Assembly (NCBI RefSeq): GCF_014898815.1
Contig: NW_026515510.1
Location: 124,001-188,000, forward strand
Source: Panonychus citri
Lineage: Eukaryota; Arthropoda; Arachnida; Trombidiformes; Tetranychidae
Length of the DNA stretch: 64,000 nt
Direction: 5' to 3'
Part shown: one piece after another, positions 49,401-61,580 of the stretch
Layout of the letters: each line of letters begins with the position of its first letter
Position numbering within the stretch: the stretch's first letter is position 1
Notes under the pieces: generated by a model
The model's database searches: none
The model's input: only the letters and a program-made list of their open reading frames with translations
What the model was told of the DNA's origin: nothing
Translations under genes and position numbers: made by a program

Positions 49401-51337
49401 TCCTTTGAACATATCGTTACGAACTTGTATTGGTAAACGACCAAAGGGAGTAAGACTTTTAATTGAAGCAATTGAACTTTTCGCAATATGATCAGCTAAT
49501 TGGATGATTGTTTCTTCAAGGGTTGTTGATACCTCACAGATAAAGGGTAACGATTGATGGTGATTCGAATAGGAAAGTTTAAGCTCGTTCATACGTTGAT
49601 CAAGAAGCTGATTAAGAGCTAAATTAGAGGATATATATTCATTGGAAAGGCTAATTGGTAAATTTAAATCGGATCCAGTAATTAGATCATAAACTTTACT
49701 CTGGATATTTTCATCTTCCCTTTGATTGAAATCACTGAGTTCAGGTTTAATTGTAAAATTAGAGTGAAATGAATTGGAGGAAGTTGATGATCGGCTATCA
49801 TTATATGGGAATGAAGAGATCACAGGACCCGGAAGATGATGATTAGATGAAAATGAAGATGAGGAGGAAGATGAAGAAGATGAGAAAGGATATAATGATG
49901 GAGAGTTAGAAGGCACAGTAAATGATGAATGGTGTTTATTATCATTTTGATGGTGATGATGATACTCAGGTTGTGATAGAAAACTAGGAACATTGGGAAC
50001 CATAGATGTAGATGAGATTTGATCAAAATCAGAGTAATGATGAGATGGATTAATTGATGATGATGAATATAATTCATGTAGCGGTTGATGATGAACTTGG
50101 GAGTTATCATCTAGAAGCGATGTAAGCATATTACGAGAATATGAATTAGGAATAGGAAAAGTTTTCTGACCCATTTTATCACATAATTCAGTATAATCAT
50201 TATCACTTTCTTCATCTTCACCATCTTCCTCATCATCCTCATCATAAATCCCATTAGATGCGTTTAAAGTGGACGGTCCACTTGAAAGACAAAAGGTCAT
50301 GGGGCCAATAAAGGGAGTTGAATTATGATCCATTGAATGATTTTGTTGATTAGCATGATGAAAGTTTGTGGATGAACAAGATGAAAAAACAGATGAAACT
50401 TGTTCAATGTTTGTACTTGAAGATGATGATGAGAAAGAGGATGAGATGACATGATGATGGTTGGGTAAGGATAAGGCCAAAGAAGATGATGAACATGATG
50501 AAGATAATAATGATGGTGAACTTGATGTTGATACTGAAGAGGAAGAAACCACCGAATTAACATTGGTACGTGTTGCTAATTCTCTTGATTTTCGTGATTG
50601 AATTCGAGCTCGGCGAATTTGGAGTTGCTCTTCCGTTAGAATCCAATCTTTTCTCATTCCAACATGATAACATTTTTCCAATCTGCATCGGCGACAATGA
50701 CGACGGGTCAATGTAGTAATTGAACATTTACCTGTAAATTCACATCGAAGTTTCTGTTTTAAAAGGTGAAGAAACAATTGATTAGATAATTAATATTAAT
50801 TGGGAGAAATGGGTGAAGTACAAAACAATAAAGATTCTTTAACCCAATTAAAAGTATCATTAGTCAGAGGAAAGAGTTAATTTTGATAGTAATTATATTT
50901 TCTAATAGGAAAAGTTTTACCCTAAGGGTGAATAACAATGATCTTCAAAAGAAAACTATTATCATGATCACTGAAACAGAAACATCATAATTAGTTGAAC
51001 ATAAATTGCTATTAAATCATTTCCTTGAAAGAGGGATGATAATTAGAAAGGTAAAAGGATCCATGAGCTAATAATAAAGGGAATGCGATTAATTAATCAA
51101 TAGAAGATCGAGATTCAAAAATAATGTGAAACTTTCGCTTCAAATATTTCCAATTATCGAATCAGCTGTTCTCATGATCTGAAAATGGATTATAAGTAGT
51201 CAACTTACCTCGATATCGTGAGCGTTTCGGCGGAAAAAAGCTTTGCAAGATTCACAACTAACGGCACCAAAGTTATTCCCCATTGCTTTGTCTGAGCAAA
51301 CAAGGCAGGTCAGTTCATCGGCGATTCTTGTACTCAT
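46471..51337 (-). CDS. Hr96: HR96-like nuclear receptor (NR1J)
   Basis: Ligand-dependent transcription factor of the xenobiotic/lipid-sensing HR96 group. Exons (minus): 51209-51337, 49335-50753, 48800-48990, 46471-46684; phases agree, 650 residues. The DNA-binding domain is split by intron 1: 'CLVCSDKAMGNNFGAVSCES' then 'CKAFFRRNA', with the P-box ESCKA characteristic of HR96, then 'CSITTLTRRHCRRCRLEKCY' and 'VGMRKDWI'. A very long Ser/His/Asp-rich hinge (about 110-390) precedes the ligand-binding domain, which runs through exons 2-4 and ends with helices 10-12 ('YLLRRYLESIGLS', AF-2-like 'LLSEILDLV' at the terminus). Start: first ATG before the zinc fingers; a further in-frame stretch upstream lacks ATG. 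The last intron (46685-48799) is 2.1 kb and holds a structured element near 48.2 kb. Confidence 0.88.
48153..48290. other. Hairpin-rich island inside HR96-like last intron
   Basis: Perfect arms ATCATGTG (48153-48160) and CACATGAT (48209-48216) enclose further pairing (CAGGGACA with TGTCCTG) and a competing small hairpin (AGGAC 48192-48196 with GTCCT 48201-48205). It is followed by a TGCC...GGCA stem and a small palindrome AGGTGACACCT. It is richer in G+C than the intron around it and has no coding frame. Candidates: structured intronic RNA, or remnant of a short mobile element. No tRNA fold was recognised. Confidence 0.35.
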
Positions 51338-52432
51338 ATTGTCCAGTTTTGATTTTAAAGATGAGTTGATGGAAAGTTGGTTAATCAAATTATATGTTGA
51401 TATTTGATCTGATTCTTGATAAATGGCTTGGGATGTTTAAAGCGGAGTATTTATTTCATTTTGAAGATGAGGCTAAGACGGTGATCACAAATTGATTAGT
51501 GAGTTTAGAAGAGAGGGAGAGAGGGAGAGACGAAGGGAGATAAATTGTAAGAGAATTTGGAGAAAAGAGTAAGAAAAAGTATAAAAAAGGAGAGGTCAAG
51601 TTTAACCATCGAAATCAATAGAACGGAACTTGAACACTTCCTAGCTCCCGGTTTTTTACTCACTTTTCTCTTTCTTTTCGTGAACATCTTCATCTTCCAA
51701 TCTTCTTCCCTCAGAATCTTCTCTTTTTTCAGCCTCTTTCTCAATCATTTACGCCCAGAACCAGGTAAAGTGGTGCGGTAGGAGTGCCAAATCGAAAGGG
51801 AAAGAGCTGAGAAAGTTAAGGAAGATTCAGAAAGTAAACAGGTAGACTAAGGAAAGGCGGATTTAAAGCAGGAGAGAGAGAGAGAGATGATGATGATGAT
51901 GATGATAATGATGCTGATGATGATTATATTAATAATATTGGTAAAAAAAGAAAAAGAAATGTATATGTTTAAACATCAATATTGAGTTCGTCAATTCCGA
52001 TAGCGTTGGATTGGGCTAAAAGATCTGTGATGATCTTGACTTTTGCATCTGTCATGTAAGCAATTAAAAGTGATGAGATTCTCTGAATTTGGTTCTGATT
52101 ATATTTCACTTAATTTAACGTTAATTTAAATTACCATTAAAATAGGAAAAAAAGAAACAAAAATTGAGAATCAGTTCAAAATGACATATTGACTGTTAAC
52201 AGGTCGATAACTTGCTTATCAATTCCATCTTTTCCTGTGGCTCTTTTTTTGCAAACTATATAACAACACGAATCCCTATCTCTGGATTTAAGGGATAAAA
52301 CACTGAAATTTTGTAAACCAGAAAGGAGAAAGAAAAAAACGAAATAATTGTCAAGGTTTTCACGTTATAATCCTTGTATAATTGTATCATCAGATATACT
52401 AATACATATCGCGTAGTATATTATTCAGATGA
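51338..52432. other. Spacer between HR96-like gene and PHD-bromo-PWWP copy B
   Basis: Promoter side of the HR96-like gene and 3' side of copy B (both minus strand). It carries a (GA)n tract (51871-51887) running into (ATG)n repeats up to about 51927. A 28-codon minus-strand frame at 51969-52055 could not be tied to either gene. Confidence 0.5.
51871..51927. repeat. (GA)n followed by (ATG)n microsatellite
   Basis: GA run 51871-51887 then mostly perfect ATG/GAT repeats to 51927, about 530 bases upstream of the HR96-like start codon. Confidence 0.8.
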
Positions 52433-55004
52433 TTATCTATCAATGGTTACATCATTAACGAAATTTTCTTCATCATCAGAATCATCCAAAAGCAATTGTC
52501 TGGCATCCATAACCGCTTGTGAATATCTATCCAATTCGAATGGGGTGGTTGTTGTTATCTGATTTTCCATATTAAGAATAAAGTGAGTGATACTTGCAAC
52601 CCTTTCTGCTGTCCATTTGTCAAGATTAATTGAACTGTTCGAATTTGATGTAGATGTAGATGATGATGATGAGTTAGTCGATTGATCTCTTGAGATAACT
52701 ACGAAATCTTTGATTTCAGCATAAACAGATCGTGAATTAAGAGTAATCTTTGTAGGGAAACAGTAAACAATATTGTTTAAATATCTTAGTGAATCAAGAA
52801 CAGCCTTTCTATGGGAAATTGATGCTATTGGAAGAGAGTAATCAGTTGTTACGAAGTGACGACAATCACTAGCAGCAATTTGATACCTGAGAAAAAAAGA
52901 AAACATAATAATGATAACATTGAGAATAATGAATTTATAGTAATAATAATAAAAAGAAAAATAATAAAAACCTATTGATCATGAGTAAAATTGCATGATA
53001 AAGATAAAACGGAAATAATTGTATAATTATAACTTCTATCAAAAGTCTCATGGGTTGGTTGAATTTTGTTACAATCTAAATTAGATTAATCAACATGTTG
53101 ATGAATCTTAAATATCAAAAGTGATAATAGTAATTGTATTTATATCGAAAGTGTTGAGGGGAAGGTAGGAGAGGATTGGAGACTATACCATTCAAGTGAT
53201 CCAAATAGTAGTACATCAGCAAGATTTGAATGATGGTGATAACGAAGCAATTTACCAGGCCATGATTGATCTGTTGATTAAGTAAATTTGACAGTTAAAA
53301 AGGTGATTAACGATCTCGTCAGATAAGACAACATGATCAGGTTAATATGATTAGCATGATATGACAAATATATTGAATATGTTACAAGTTGATGACCATC
53401 GAAAAGCTTTTCAATGAGACACACACCAACTTCCCCTGACAACAAAATCCTCAGTGGATAAACACAAAACTGATAACAATTTTTCAACACTTTTCTCAAT
53501 GTTTATCAGTTATCATTTCCATCACTATCATAATCATGATGATCAATAATTTATAGATATATATCAATATACATAATCACTTATTTCTGTAATTGTGGTT
53601 TGATTAGAGATAAACTAATCATGAATCAAGTTTAGTTCATCATTGAAATTTGACTTTTGTTTCTACTTCAAGTTTCAATTGACTGAACAATTTATCAACA
53701 TTAATTGGTTAATTAGGCTCTTAAACAACTATCATCTAGTTAATCACTACAGTAAATATGGTTAGAGGGTAAAACTGCATACTCGATATACTAATTAATC
53801 TTGCAACTTTTTTACATAGTTAATTTCAACACCAAAATGTCAAGTAACTTTTATACTTCTCATTATCAAAGATAAACTCAATGTTATTGCGTTTTGTTGA
53901 TTTTTTTTCATTTGATTAGCTTGAATAATAATCAACAACAATAACTGTTTACTTTGTAGATATTTAAGAGTAAAAAACTAGGAGCTAACTGACCGTTGAC
54001 CCGAACTTTTGAGTTGTATTACTAATTGTATTTTCCGTAAGTTAATTACTAACCTTTGAGATTTACAAAGATCAATGGATGGCCCCATGGACATGTTTCA
54101 ATTATCCAGTTAGGTCGTTGAGAAAACGAGCTTTCTAAACAATAGGGACAAGCTTCACATCTATTGAATAGCGAGTAAACGGAGGCCATAAAATTAACCA
54201 GTGAATCGATGAAAAATTTATCTTGGTGAACCAACCGAAGATTGTGATTGATTAAAGACAAATCGGTCAACATTTGATAGGGATATTCATAGGTACCATT
54301 TTTAACCCTAAGATCAATGGTATCGAAATTAATTGGACAATTTACCCAAGTTTTGGATAATCCTCGAACTGCAAAATCTATGTTAGCGGTGATAAACTAG
54401 TTTGGAAAAAAGAAAATCAATGTATTAATATTGGTGAAACTTTGTGAACTGTTCATTTAAACACTAGAGATAATCACCAATCACTTGGCTTTTAAAGTGA
54501 AAATGAAACACTTACACAAGAAATTCTTGACCATATTAATGAAACTAATCGTTGAATATTTCTTGGGGTCATTTTTCTAAATTCTGAACCTTTATCCCAT
54601 CGGTCATGAATAACATCAATGAGAATACACTCATTACACTTGGAAACAAATTGTAAACCATCAGATGTACGGTAAAAAAGGCGATCAGTAGCTAATCGTC
54701 CATCCGATAGGCAACACTCATGATGATAATAACGGAAACAATGGTGACAATTAATATTAGCCCAATTACCTTGACAAAGCCAACAAAAAGCCTGACCAGT
54801 TCGGATGGACTGTAAAAGAAACCAAAAAAGAGATGACCAAGAGTAACACCAAATAAACAAAAATGGAGAAACAAAAACAAAGAGACACAAAAAATCATCA
54901 AGAGACACAAAAAAAAAGAAAGAATCAAATAAAAAGTTAATTGTTTCACTTACAAATCTTTGATCGTTAACAAAGTGAAGTAAATTAAAATTAGTGCCCA
55001 ACAT
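52433..55004 (-). CDS. PHD-bromodomain-PWWP chromatin reader, ZMYND8/11-like (copy B)
   Basis: Paralogue of the gene at 41291-43970, on the other strand. Exons (minus): 54954-55004, 54516-54809, 54054-54396, 53189-53270, 52433-52886; phases agree, 407 residues. The PHD finger (C26, C29, C38, C41, H46, C49, C75, C78) is followed by a bromodomain-like helix bundle ('NFDTIDLRVKNG', 'DLSLINHNLRL'), then CPYC...NW...CPWGHPL and a PWWP-like fold on its own 82-base exon ('SWPGKLLRYHHH', 'LLFGSLEWY'). The C-terminal tail is short, with a Ser-rich stretch and acidic 'DDSDDEE'; it lacks the coiled coil of copy A and any MYND finger. The conserved 'CPWGHPL' in both copies and the matched exon lengths and phases show common descent. 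Substrate histone mark not predictable. Confidence 0.75.
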
Positions 55005-57177
55005 TTCACAATTAACAATTAAAACGAATCAAATCAAAAGCAGAACATGTTAATTGCAACATAACAATTGAAGAGGAGAAAAACAAATAACTAATCAGCG
55101 AACAAAAAGAAAGAGAAAAATTTGTTCTCCTTATTTCCCTCTCTTTTTTGTTCTTTTCTTTTTCTGTTTCCCCTTTTTACTAATTGTTCTTCCCCTTTTT
55201 CTCTTTTATTCTTCTCTCTTTTTCCTCCTTTTGGTCAAGTGAATGTTAACTTTCTGATTAATTGTTATCTTCTTGATTAAACTTTGATTAAATTAACCAT
55301 CTCATCTGTTCAGATAATTAATCTAATTGTGATTAAAAGTGTTAACAGTTTAAAGGTTAATCATTGATTAGCCTTTTCCTTAAGTGTTTCTCAAAATCAT
55401 CAAGTAGATTTTATCGTCTCCTTGGTCGCCATTTTCATTTTTGCTAAAATGTTTCGTTTTTGTTTGTAATTTAAAACCGAAATTTTTAAACAAATTGGTA
55501 AACAATCAACTGGTAAGTTTAATTATCCTAATAAGCAGACATTACAATTAGAATCGTTTTCCTGTCAGTTTTTGTCATTTGCTTTTCTCGTTCTTTTTAG
55601 GCCTTAATTGTGGATTGGATTTTTCTTTTCTTTCGTATTTTTTGTTGTTCATATTTCGTATTTTTTTTACTTGTTTCCTATAGAGTTTCAAAGGTGATGG
55701 ATATTCAATGGTGGTGTTGGTAGACTTGTGGAAATGTTGATTCTGTTGGAGATTATTTGGTTGAAAAAAATGCAGTTGAAACAATCGACCTAAAGAAAAG
55801 GTTAATATCTTGTGTAATACTTCATGTTTACAAGTATTGAGAAAAATGGAGAGAGAGAGAGAGAGACAATCATCAAGTTAGAAGGTTATCAAGAAAAACT
55901 ATGTTACTATTTAATCCAAAATATTACATGAGATGAATTGACGTAAACTCAAGAATGCGTATGTGTTTTTTTTTGTAAATATACATTGAAATCTGAGTGA
56001 TGATTTGCTAATTGTTCAACAATCAAAGTGAGTTGAAAATATTACCTTTAATATGTCAAAAGATTATTTTCTAAGGTGAATATCAATAAGAAAAATAATC
56101 ATCTTGATGATCAGTAATGATTGTCAGATTGATATGATGTTACTCGTGATGATATTCAAAAAAACGATGATGTAGCTGATGATGGTAATCATGGAAAGGT
56201 GAACAATAATTTACGTAAATAATCAAAAGTTTTGATCAGTAGAAAACAAAAAATCAACAATCAAAAAAGGGCTTTTTAATCAATCCCAACAATTAGTGTT
56301 ACGATTGTGAAATTTTTCCCATATTTAAACCACAATTAAGTTTTAATTGTTACCATTATTTCCAGTTCTCAAACAGTAAGTTCATTATCATGATTACCTA
56401 ATTATTAACTATTTCAGATTAATTGCGAAAAAGACTAAGACCTAATTAACTCTACAATGGAAAAAAGTTAAACTAAATTTTGATTAAATTCTCGCAATTT
56501 AATGACAAATTCAAATTTAAGTTTTTAATTGTAAAGTTAATTTCTGATAAGATGGAGTAAGAAGTTAATTGCAGTTTAGTTTTTCGTCCCTTAGCAATTA
56601 ACCAATTTAATTGTTGTTCTTAATTGTGATCTATGAAATAACAAGTTAACAATTTAGTCTAATCTAAATTGTCAGACCCTTTAAATGTTGATAAATAGAA
56701 TCAAGTTAAAAATAATGATCACAATTACCTTAATCATAGAGAAAAAAAAATAGTAATTAAACCATTTGAAATTTGATGATAACAATTAAATTGGTTCTTT
56801 GTTAATTACAAAGATTCAATTCTCAAAAAGAAACTAAATAAATTGTTTGTATTGATTAGCAATCAAGATAAATGAAATTTACACAACAATCAATGATTGA
56901 TTAACAATTTAAATTTTAAACAAAGAAAAAAAAACAAAGTTAAAGCAATTAATCAAAAATTAACAATTAGAAGTTAACAATTAATTGCATTAGTAAAATT
57001 CATGACCAAACTAATCACAATCGATAAGTTGAAACTCTCAACAATTAACAATTAGCTTCTTTCAATGAGAGGGAAAAGTTTCAAACAATGTAACCAAAAA
57101 AAACTCCAGAATCTTAATCAGAATTAATCAGAATTAAATTTAATTGAATGTAAATCGTTAACTTTGAATGTTTTGAG
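55005..57177. other. Intergenic region between copy B and the gustatory receptor
   Basis: Divergent promoters for copy B (minus) and the gustatory receptor (plus). A+T-rich, with pyrimidine-rich stretches at 55120-55230 and a (GA)n tract at 55849-55866. No gene seen. Confidence 0.6.
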
Positions 57178-59148
57178 ATGAAATTAAGTGTAATTGTAAC
57201 AATTAGAAGACTTCAAACTAAATTAAATCAATTTTTCTCCCATCAGGATGATCCATTCAAAGGAGTTGAACATTTAATCGCAATGGAGGAATCAGCTAAA
57301 CGTTGGTACGTTATTACTCATGGTTATCCAGAGATTGACCAGTCGAAAGGAAGTGACCACAAGCCTGATAATCGTTTACTTATAAGTACATTGATAGAGA
57401 TCAGTAATTATATTTCGATGATTAGAATTACAATTCTTTGTTTCACCGATAATGAATTTCTTAACACTTATTGTGGTGATGTTTTCGTTGGCACTCCAAC
57501 CCGTTTTTACATGAATTGTACCTGTACCTTAGGAGCTTGGCTTTTGGTCATCTTCCGGTCAATGATTTACTGGTCTGACGTGTTTGATAAAACATCTTGG
57601 TTGACCATTTTCTCTCAAATAAAAGTTAATGGTTTCAATTCATCGTTTTTAAGGATAACACCTTCGGGTGCCAATGAGATGCGAAATAAGATTTACCTGG
57701 CTCGAAGATTTTTGACCATTGCTTGTCCACTGACCGTTTGTTTTGTTCCAGGAATTTTATTCTATTCTTTTGCAACAAATCCCAATAGTTCACAATATTC
57801 AAAGAGATTAATATTCTTTCAAATCTTTTGGTCATCTATACTTACTCTTCAAGCGTTTCCAGTGGTCAACGCGACTTTATGGCTTATCACTCATATTTAC
57901 CTGACGACCTGTTATAGTTCACTACAATTGGACGCTATTAGTTTGACCATTGATCAACTTTTATCATCTTCTAAATGGACGTTGGCCCAATCAAATAAGA
58001 TCGCTATTATTGATACTAAGACTCGATCATTGGCCAAAGTCGATCATATTAATCAACGCGTTCGGTCAATCGTCGATTCTCATAATTACACCTCAGGTTA
58101 TATCTTTAAACTGAGTGACCAAATTAAATATTATATTGCAATCGGTTATTTTTATGCTTCTTTTGGTGCTGATTTCCTGCTTTATTCAGCAACGGCCATG
58201 CCAAAAGACCATTTATACAATAACATTATCGTAACTGGACTTGGAATTGAAATATTGTTTTTCGCAATGGCGCTTATTCTAGTCTTATCCAAAATTTCAG
58301 TCAAGGTAAGTATTTTATCAATCAACAATGGGACAATTAACTGTCACTGCAAACATTTGATTGTAAGTTACAATTTGTAACTAATCAAGAATCTAAATTG
58401 ATGATTATCGTTACAAACTGATACTTATAACAATCAATGAGAGACAAAATTTTGACCAAGAAAATCAAAATGATCTTCAATCATAATCTTAATGAGTTAA
58501 TTTTTTTTTTTTCAAGAATCGCAATCAAATATTAATGATAATTTGATTACAATCCAATTATCATTCTTGTATCGCCTTAACAATTGATTAATAACATTTG
58601 AGCCACTTACTATGGTTCCCACTTGAGTTAATTGTTTACAACTCGATCATTTGATGATCAAAAATTGTGATCAACTAAAATGTTAATCATATTGATTATG
58701 TTTCCATTTTAATCATGATTAATTTATTAGGCATCCTCATCCTATGGGAAATATCATATGATCATTGAAAAAGTTCAACCTGAAGTGATGACAAAACTAA
58801 AGGTAAGAAAAGATGATTGAAACAATCAACAAATTGTTTTCCAATTAAGTTGATCAAATTTTTTTTCTTCCAAAAACAAAAATTTCTTCATAATTTAATC
58901 AATCAACTTAATTGTCGATCAATTATTAATTGTTTAATTTTAAGATTCGAGCTGTATTGAGTACGATCAGTGATACATTCATAGGATTTTATATTGGTGA
59001 TGTTTTCGAGGCAACAATGTTTCAATACGTTGAGGTAAGTTAATCAACAACAATTAACAAAAATGTAATCTAATCAATTGAACAGTTTATCTTAGGAAAC
59101 TGTAGCATGATGTTAATGTTAATCGGAATCATGAAACAAATAACCTGA
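57178..59148 (+). CDS. Gustatory receptor, seven-pass
   Basis: Chemoreceptor-type ligand-gated channel of the insect/arachnid GR family. One long exon then three small ones: 57178-58305, 58731-58802, 58945-59034, 59086-59148; all introns phase 0, 450 residues. This 3' intron pattern, with a tiny last exon carrying the final membrane helix, is typical of arthropod GRs. Hydrophobic segments recur from residue about 65 to 390, and the last exon encodes 20 residues ('FILGNCSMMLMLIGIM' core) closing TM7. The penultimate exon 'FIGFYIGDVFEATMFQYVE' precedes it as in the family. The usual insect TYhhhhhQF motif is not conserved, as expected of divergent mite receptors. Ligand unknown. The start ATG is the first in frame; a shorter start at codon 36 is possible. 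Confidence 0.8.
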
Positions 59149-60189
59149 GTAAATTGTTGGTGATTATTAAATTGTCAACCAAATTGTCCAACAATAAAAT
59201 TGGCGATGAAAAAAAATGACTTTTTAAATTGTTCATTTTCATTTTACTCATGAAATAAAAATTGAATTTCAAATACAATCTGAAAATATCAATTCCCTGA
59301 GTAAATGATTTGATCACAAAAAAAATATGACCAATTCAATTAACGAACATGATAACAATTAACTTTAAGAATATTATTTTATCACCTTAAAGAAAATAAC
59401 TCATATAATATATACTGAACTGGGAGTTGAATACAAATGAATATCCGGTTCAATATGATGAATATAATCATCATGATGATGATGGTGATACACTCAGAGA
59501 ATTGAGAATTGGATGAGAGAAAAAGTTGTCATCTTGTTAATCATAATCATGGAACCTTTAAATTAAGTTAAACCAACATTCTGACAGAGAATCCTGAATA
59601 TCATCATCATGTTAATCATTTCTCTGGGAGTTGAGTTTCCGTTATTTTTTGCTCTTTTTTTGTTCAACTTGTTTCAAGTTAATTCCCATTGAGATGTAAA
59701 TTTGTTTCCTTATTCATTATTATAACGGTAAAAGGTTGAATATCATTTACAGTTAGATTAACATTAACTTCAAGGTTGATAATTATCACAATCATGATGA
59801 TGATTAACATGATGATTGCGGTGAATTGATCACTGAATTATTATAATTTAAATGAACTCAAGTCTCTTTTTTGGTAAATAATCATCTTTATATTCATTTA
59901 CTTTGGTTAACAAGTTTCCGTCTTTTGAATATTTATCTAGAATTAACTTAATTTAATCAACTCTCAACGGAACAATTAACTGAGATTTTAATTTTCTCAT
60001 TAATTTGTGTCTCAATATCTCCTAAATTCAAATATTGTTATCCCAATGCGACAATCAACTAATTGTTGTCAAGAAAAGTTTTCATTTTCATCGTACGATT
60101 TAACTTTTAACTTTATTAACTTAATTATTTTATACAATTAACAATGATCGGGGTTTTTTTTTATTAATATTAATTGTTATGAGTAGTAA
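59149..60189. other. Host spacer left of the Polinton-like element
   Basis: A+T-rich, no gene. Base composition and word usage change at about 60.18-60.20 kb, which I take as the approximate left boundary of the inserted element. Confidence 0.5.
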
Positions 60190-60433
60190 GATGTGTCTAA
60201 ACGTTAAAAAGGGAGGAGCTTAATGTTGTTAGGGGGTAGGGGTCAGAAGCAACTTTGCAAGCCAAATCACACATGCGCAATGAAAAATACAATTGATAGT
60301 GCGCACATCTATAGAGAGTGAGATAGGGAGACCGAACTCGAATAAAAAGCAAATGTTTGTATTGACGAGTATTCACTTTCATTTCAAAATTCTTAAGAGT
60401 CACATCTGAAGTTTCTTTCTTTTTTCTACTAAA

Positions 60434-61528
60434 ATGAATATAACAGACTCAAGCAACAATGCAAGTACTTATGCTTCCGAGCAAGCTCGATATGAAAGCT
60501 TTTTCCAATCAGCGTGGGGCACGGAGATTTCATACCGAACAGAGCTAGCGCGATGGTTTTACTTTACAGGAATATCGCGACAGGTTAAATGTTTTTTCTG
60601 TGGATACCTCTACCACGCCTCAATCTGGCAAGATTTACACTGGATTGAACATCGTCTTCATTCATCAGATTGTCCTTTCATCCAAGGTCTTCCTTGTGGT
60701 AATATACCAAGATCTATATCAACTGTTGTTCTACAGGAAAACACGCCTCTAAGAGTCATGGTTAATTATGAAAATGAAGAATCAAGGATAGTACAGAATA
60801 ATCCTTCACATTCTAATAACACTGCAGAGGATCGAGTGATTATATTTAACCAAATTGAGGGAGAAGATGTAGTTGATGACTACAAGACCACAAAACAATG
60901 ATAATGTCACTGGTATCTCTAACATCCTAACAGAAAATGAAAATTCTAACAATCTTCCAGCAATCGAAAGAACGACCGACGTTTTCCTAGAGTATCTAGG
61001 CGTATAACAAGAAATAGGCTGGTATCATTTTCAGAATCATCAATCGACGACGATACTTTAAGCCGCTGAACCTTCAGTTTAGAACACTACAAAGTCGGAC
61101 TGAAACTTTCTCAAATTGGCCGATCAATGAGATAATAACACCCAAAGAACTTGCAGAGGCCGGATTCTTTTACACTAGAGTATACGATCACACCAGATGT
61201 TTCAACTGCAATGGAACAATCTCAAATTGGGAGAGAGGAGATAATGCATGGGCTGTCCATGCATATTACTTCCCTAAATGTAGTTATCTATATTTGAAGC
61301 GAGGACAGATGTTCGTAGATGATATCAACTCCCAACAGATACAGTTACTCCCTACAGAGCTACCACAACCCACTGATGATAAGGACAGATACACTTGCAA
61401 GATATGTCTCGACAAAGAAATCGGTACAGTATTCGCACCATGTGATCACGCTATCTCTTGCATCGATTGTGACACAGCTTGACGATTGTCCAATTTGTAA
61501 ATCAAGTATCTCTCTATATGTAGAATGA
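60434..61528 (+). pseudogene. Inhibitor-of-apoptosis-like gene (two BIR domains and RING), broken
   Basis: BIR/RING protein of the type that blocks caspase-driven cell death; IAP genes occur in insects and in several insect DNA viruses. The first frame, 60434-60901, has a complete BIR zinc site (C53, C56, H73, C80, spacing CX2CX16HX6C). It ends at a stop after an acidic stretch. A second BIR with the same CX2CX16HX6C spacing lies in another frame around 61085-61290, followed by the first half of a C3HC4 RING (to 61482). The last RING cysteine pair is in yet another frame ending at 61528. So there is a stop plus at least one frame change in the linker and one inside the RING. A poly(A) signal AATAAA is at 61542-61547. 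Whether it came from a host or a virus is not decidable by eye. Confidence 0.75.
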
Positions 61529-61541
61529 AATTGATTAATTA

Positions 61542-61580
61542 AATAAACTGTTTTCTTATAAAATATCAAATCATTTTATT
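61542..61580. terminator. Facing poly(A) signals of two convergent genes
   Basis: AATAAA on the plus strand at 61542-61547 (after the IAP-like gene) and AATAAA on the minus strand at 61575-61580, overlapping the last codons of the TBP-like gene. The two coding regions are only 42 bases apart. Confidence 0.6.

Noticed and set aside
51969..52055. 28-codon minus-strand frame ending 'DELNIDV', preceded by an acceptor-like CAG
   Set aside because: Looks exon-like, but no donor in copy B of the PHD-bromo-PWWP gene gives the needed phase, and it stops before the HR96-like gene.
55575..55784. Minus-strand 69-codon frame
   Set aside because: Lys/Asn-rich low complexity with no domain; in an A+T-rich spacer.
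60902..61084. Gap in the IAP-like gene as an intron
   Set aside because: No convincing donor/acceptor pair restores the frame, and the rest of the element is intronless; frame damage is simpler.
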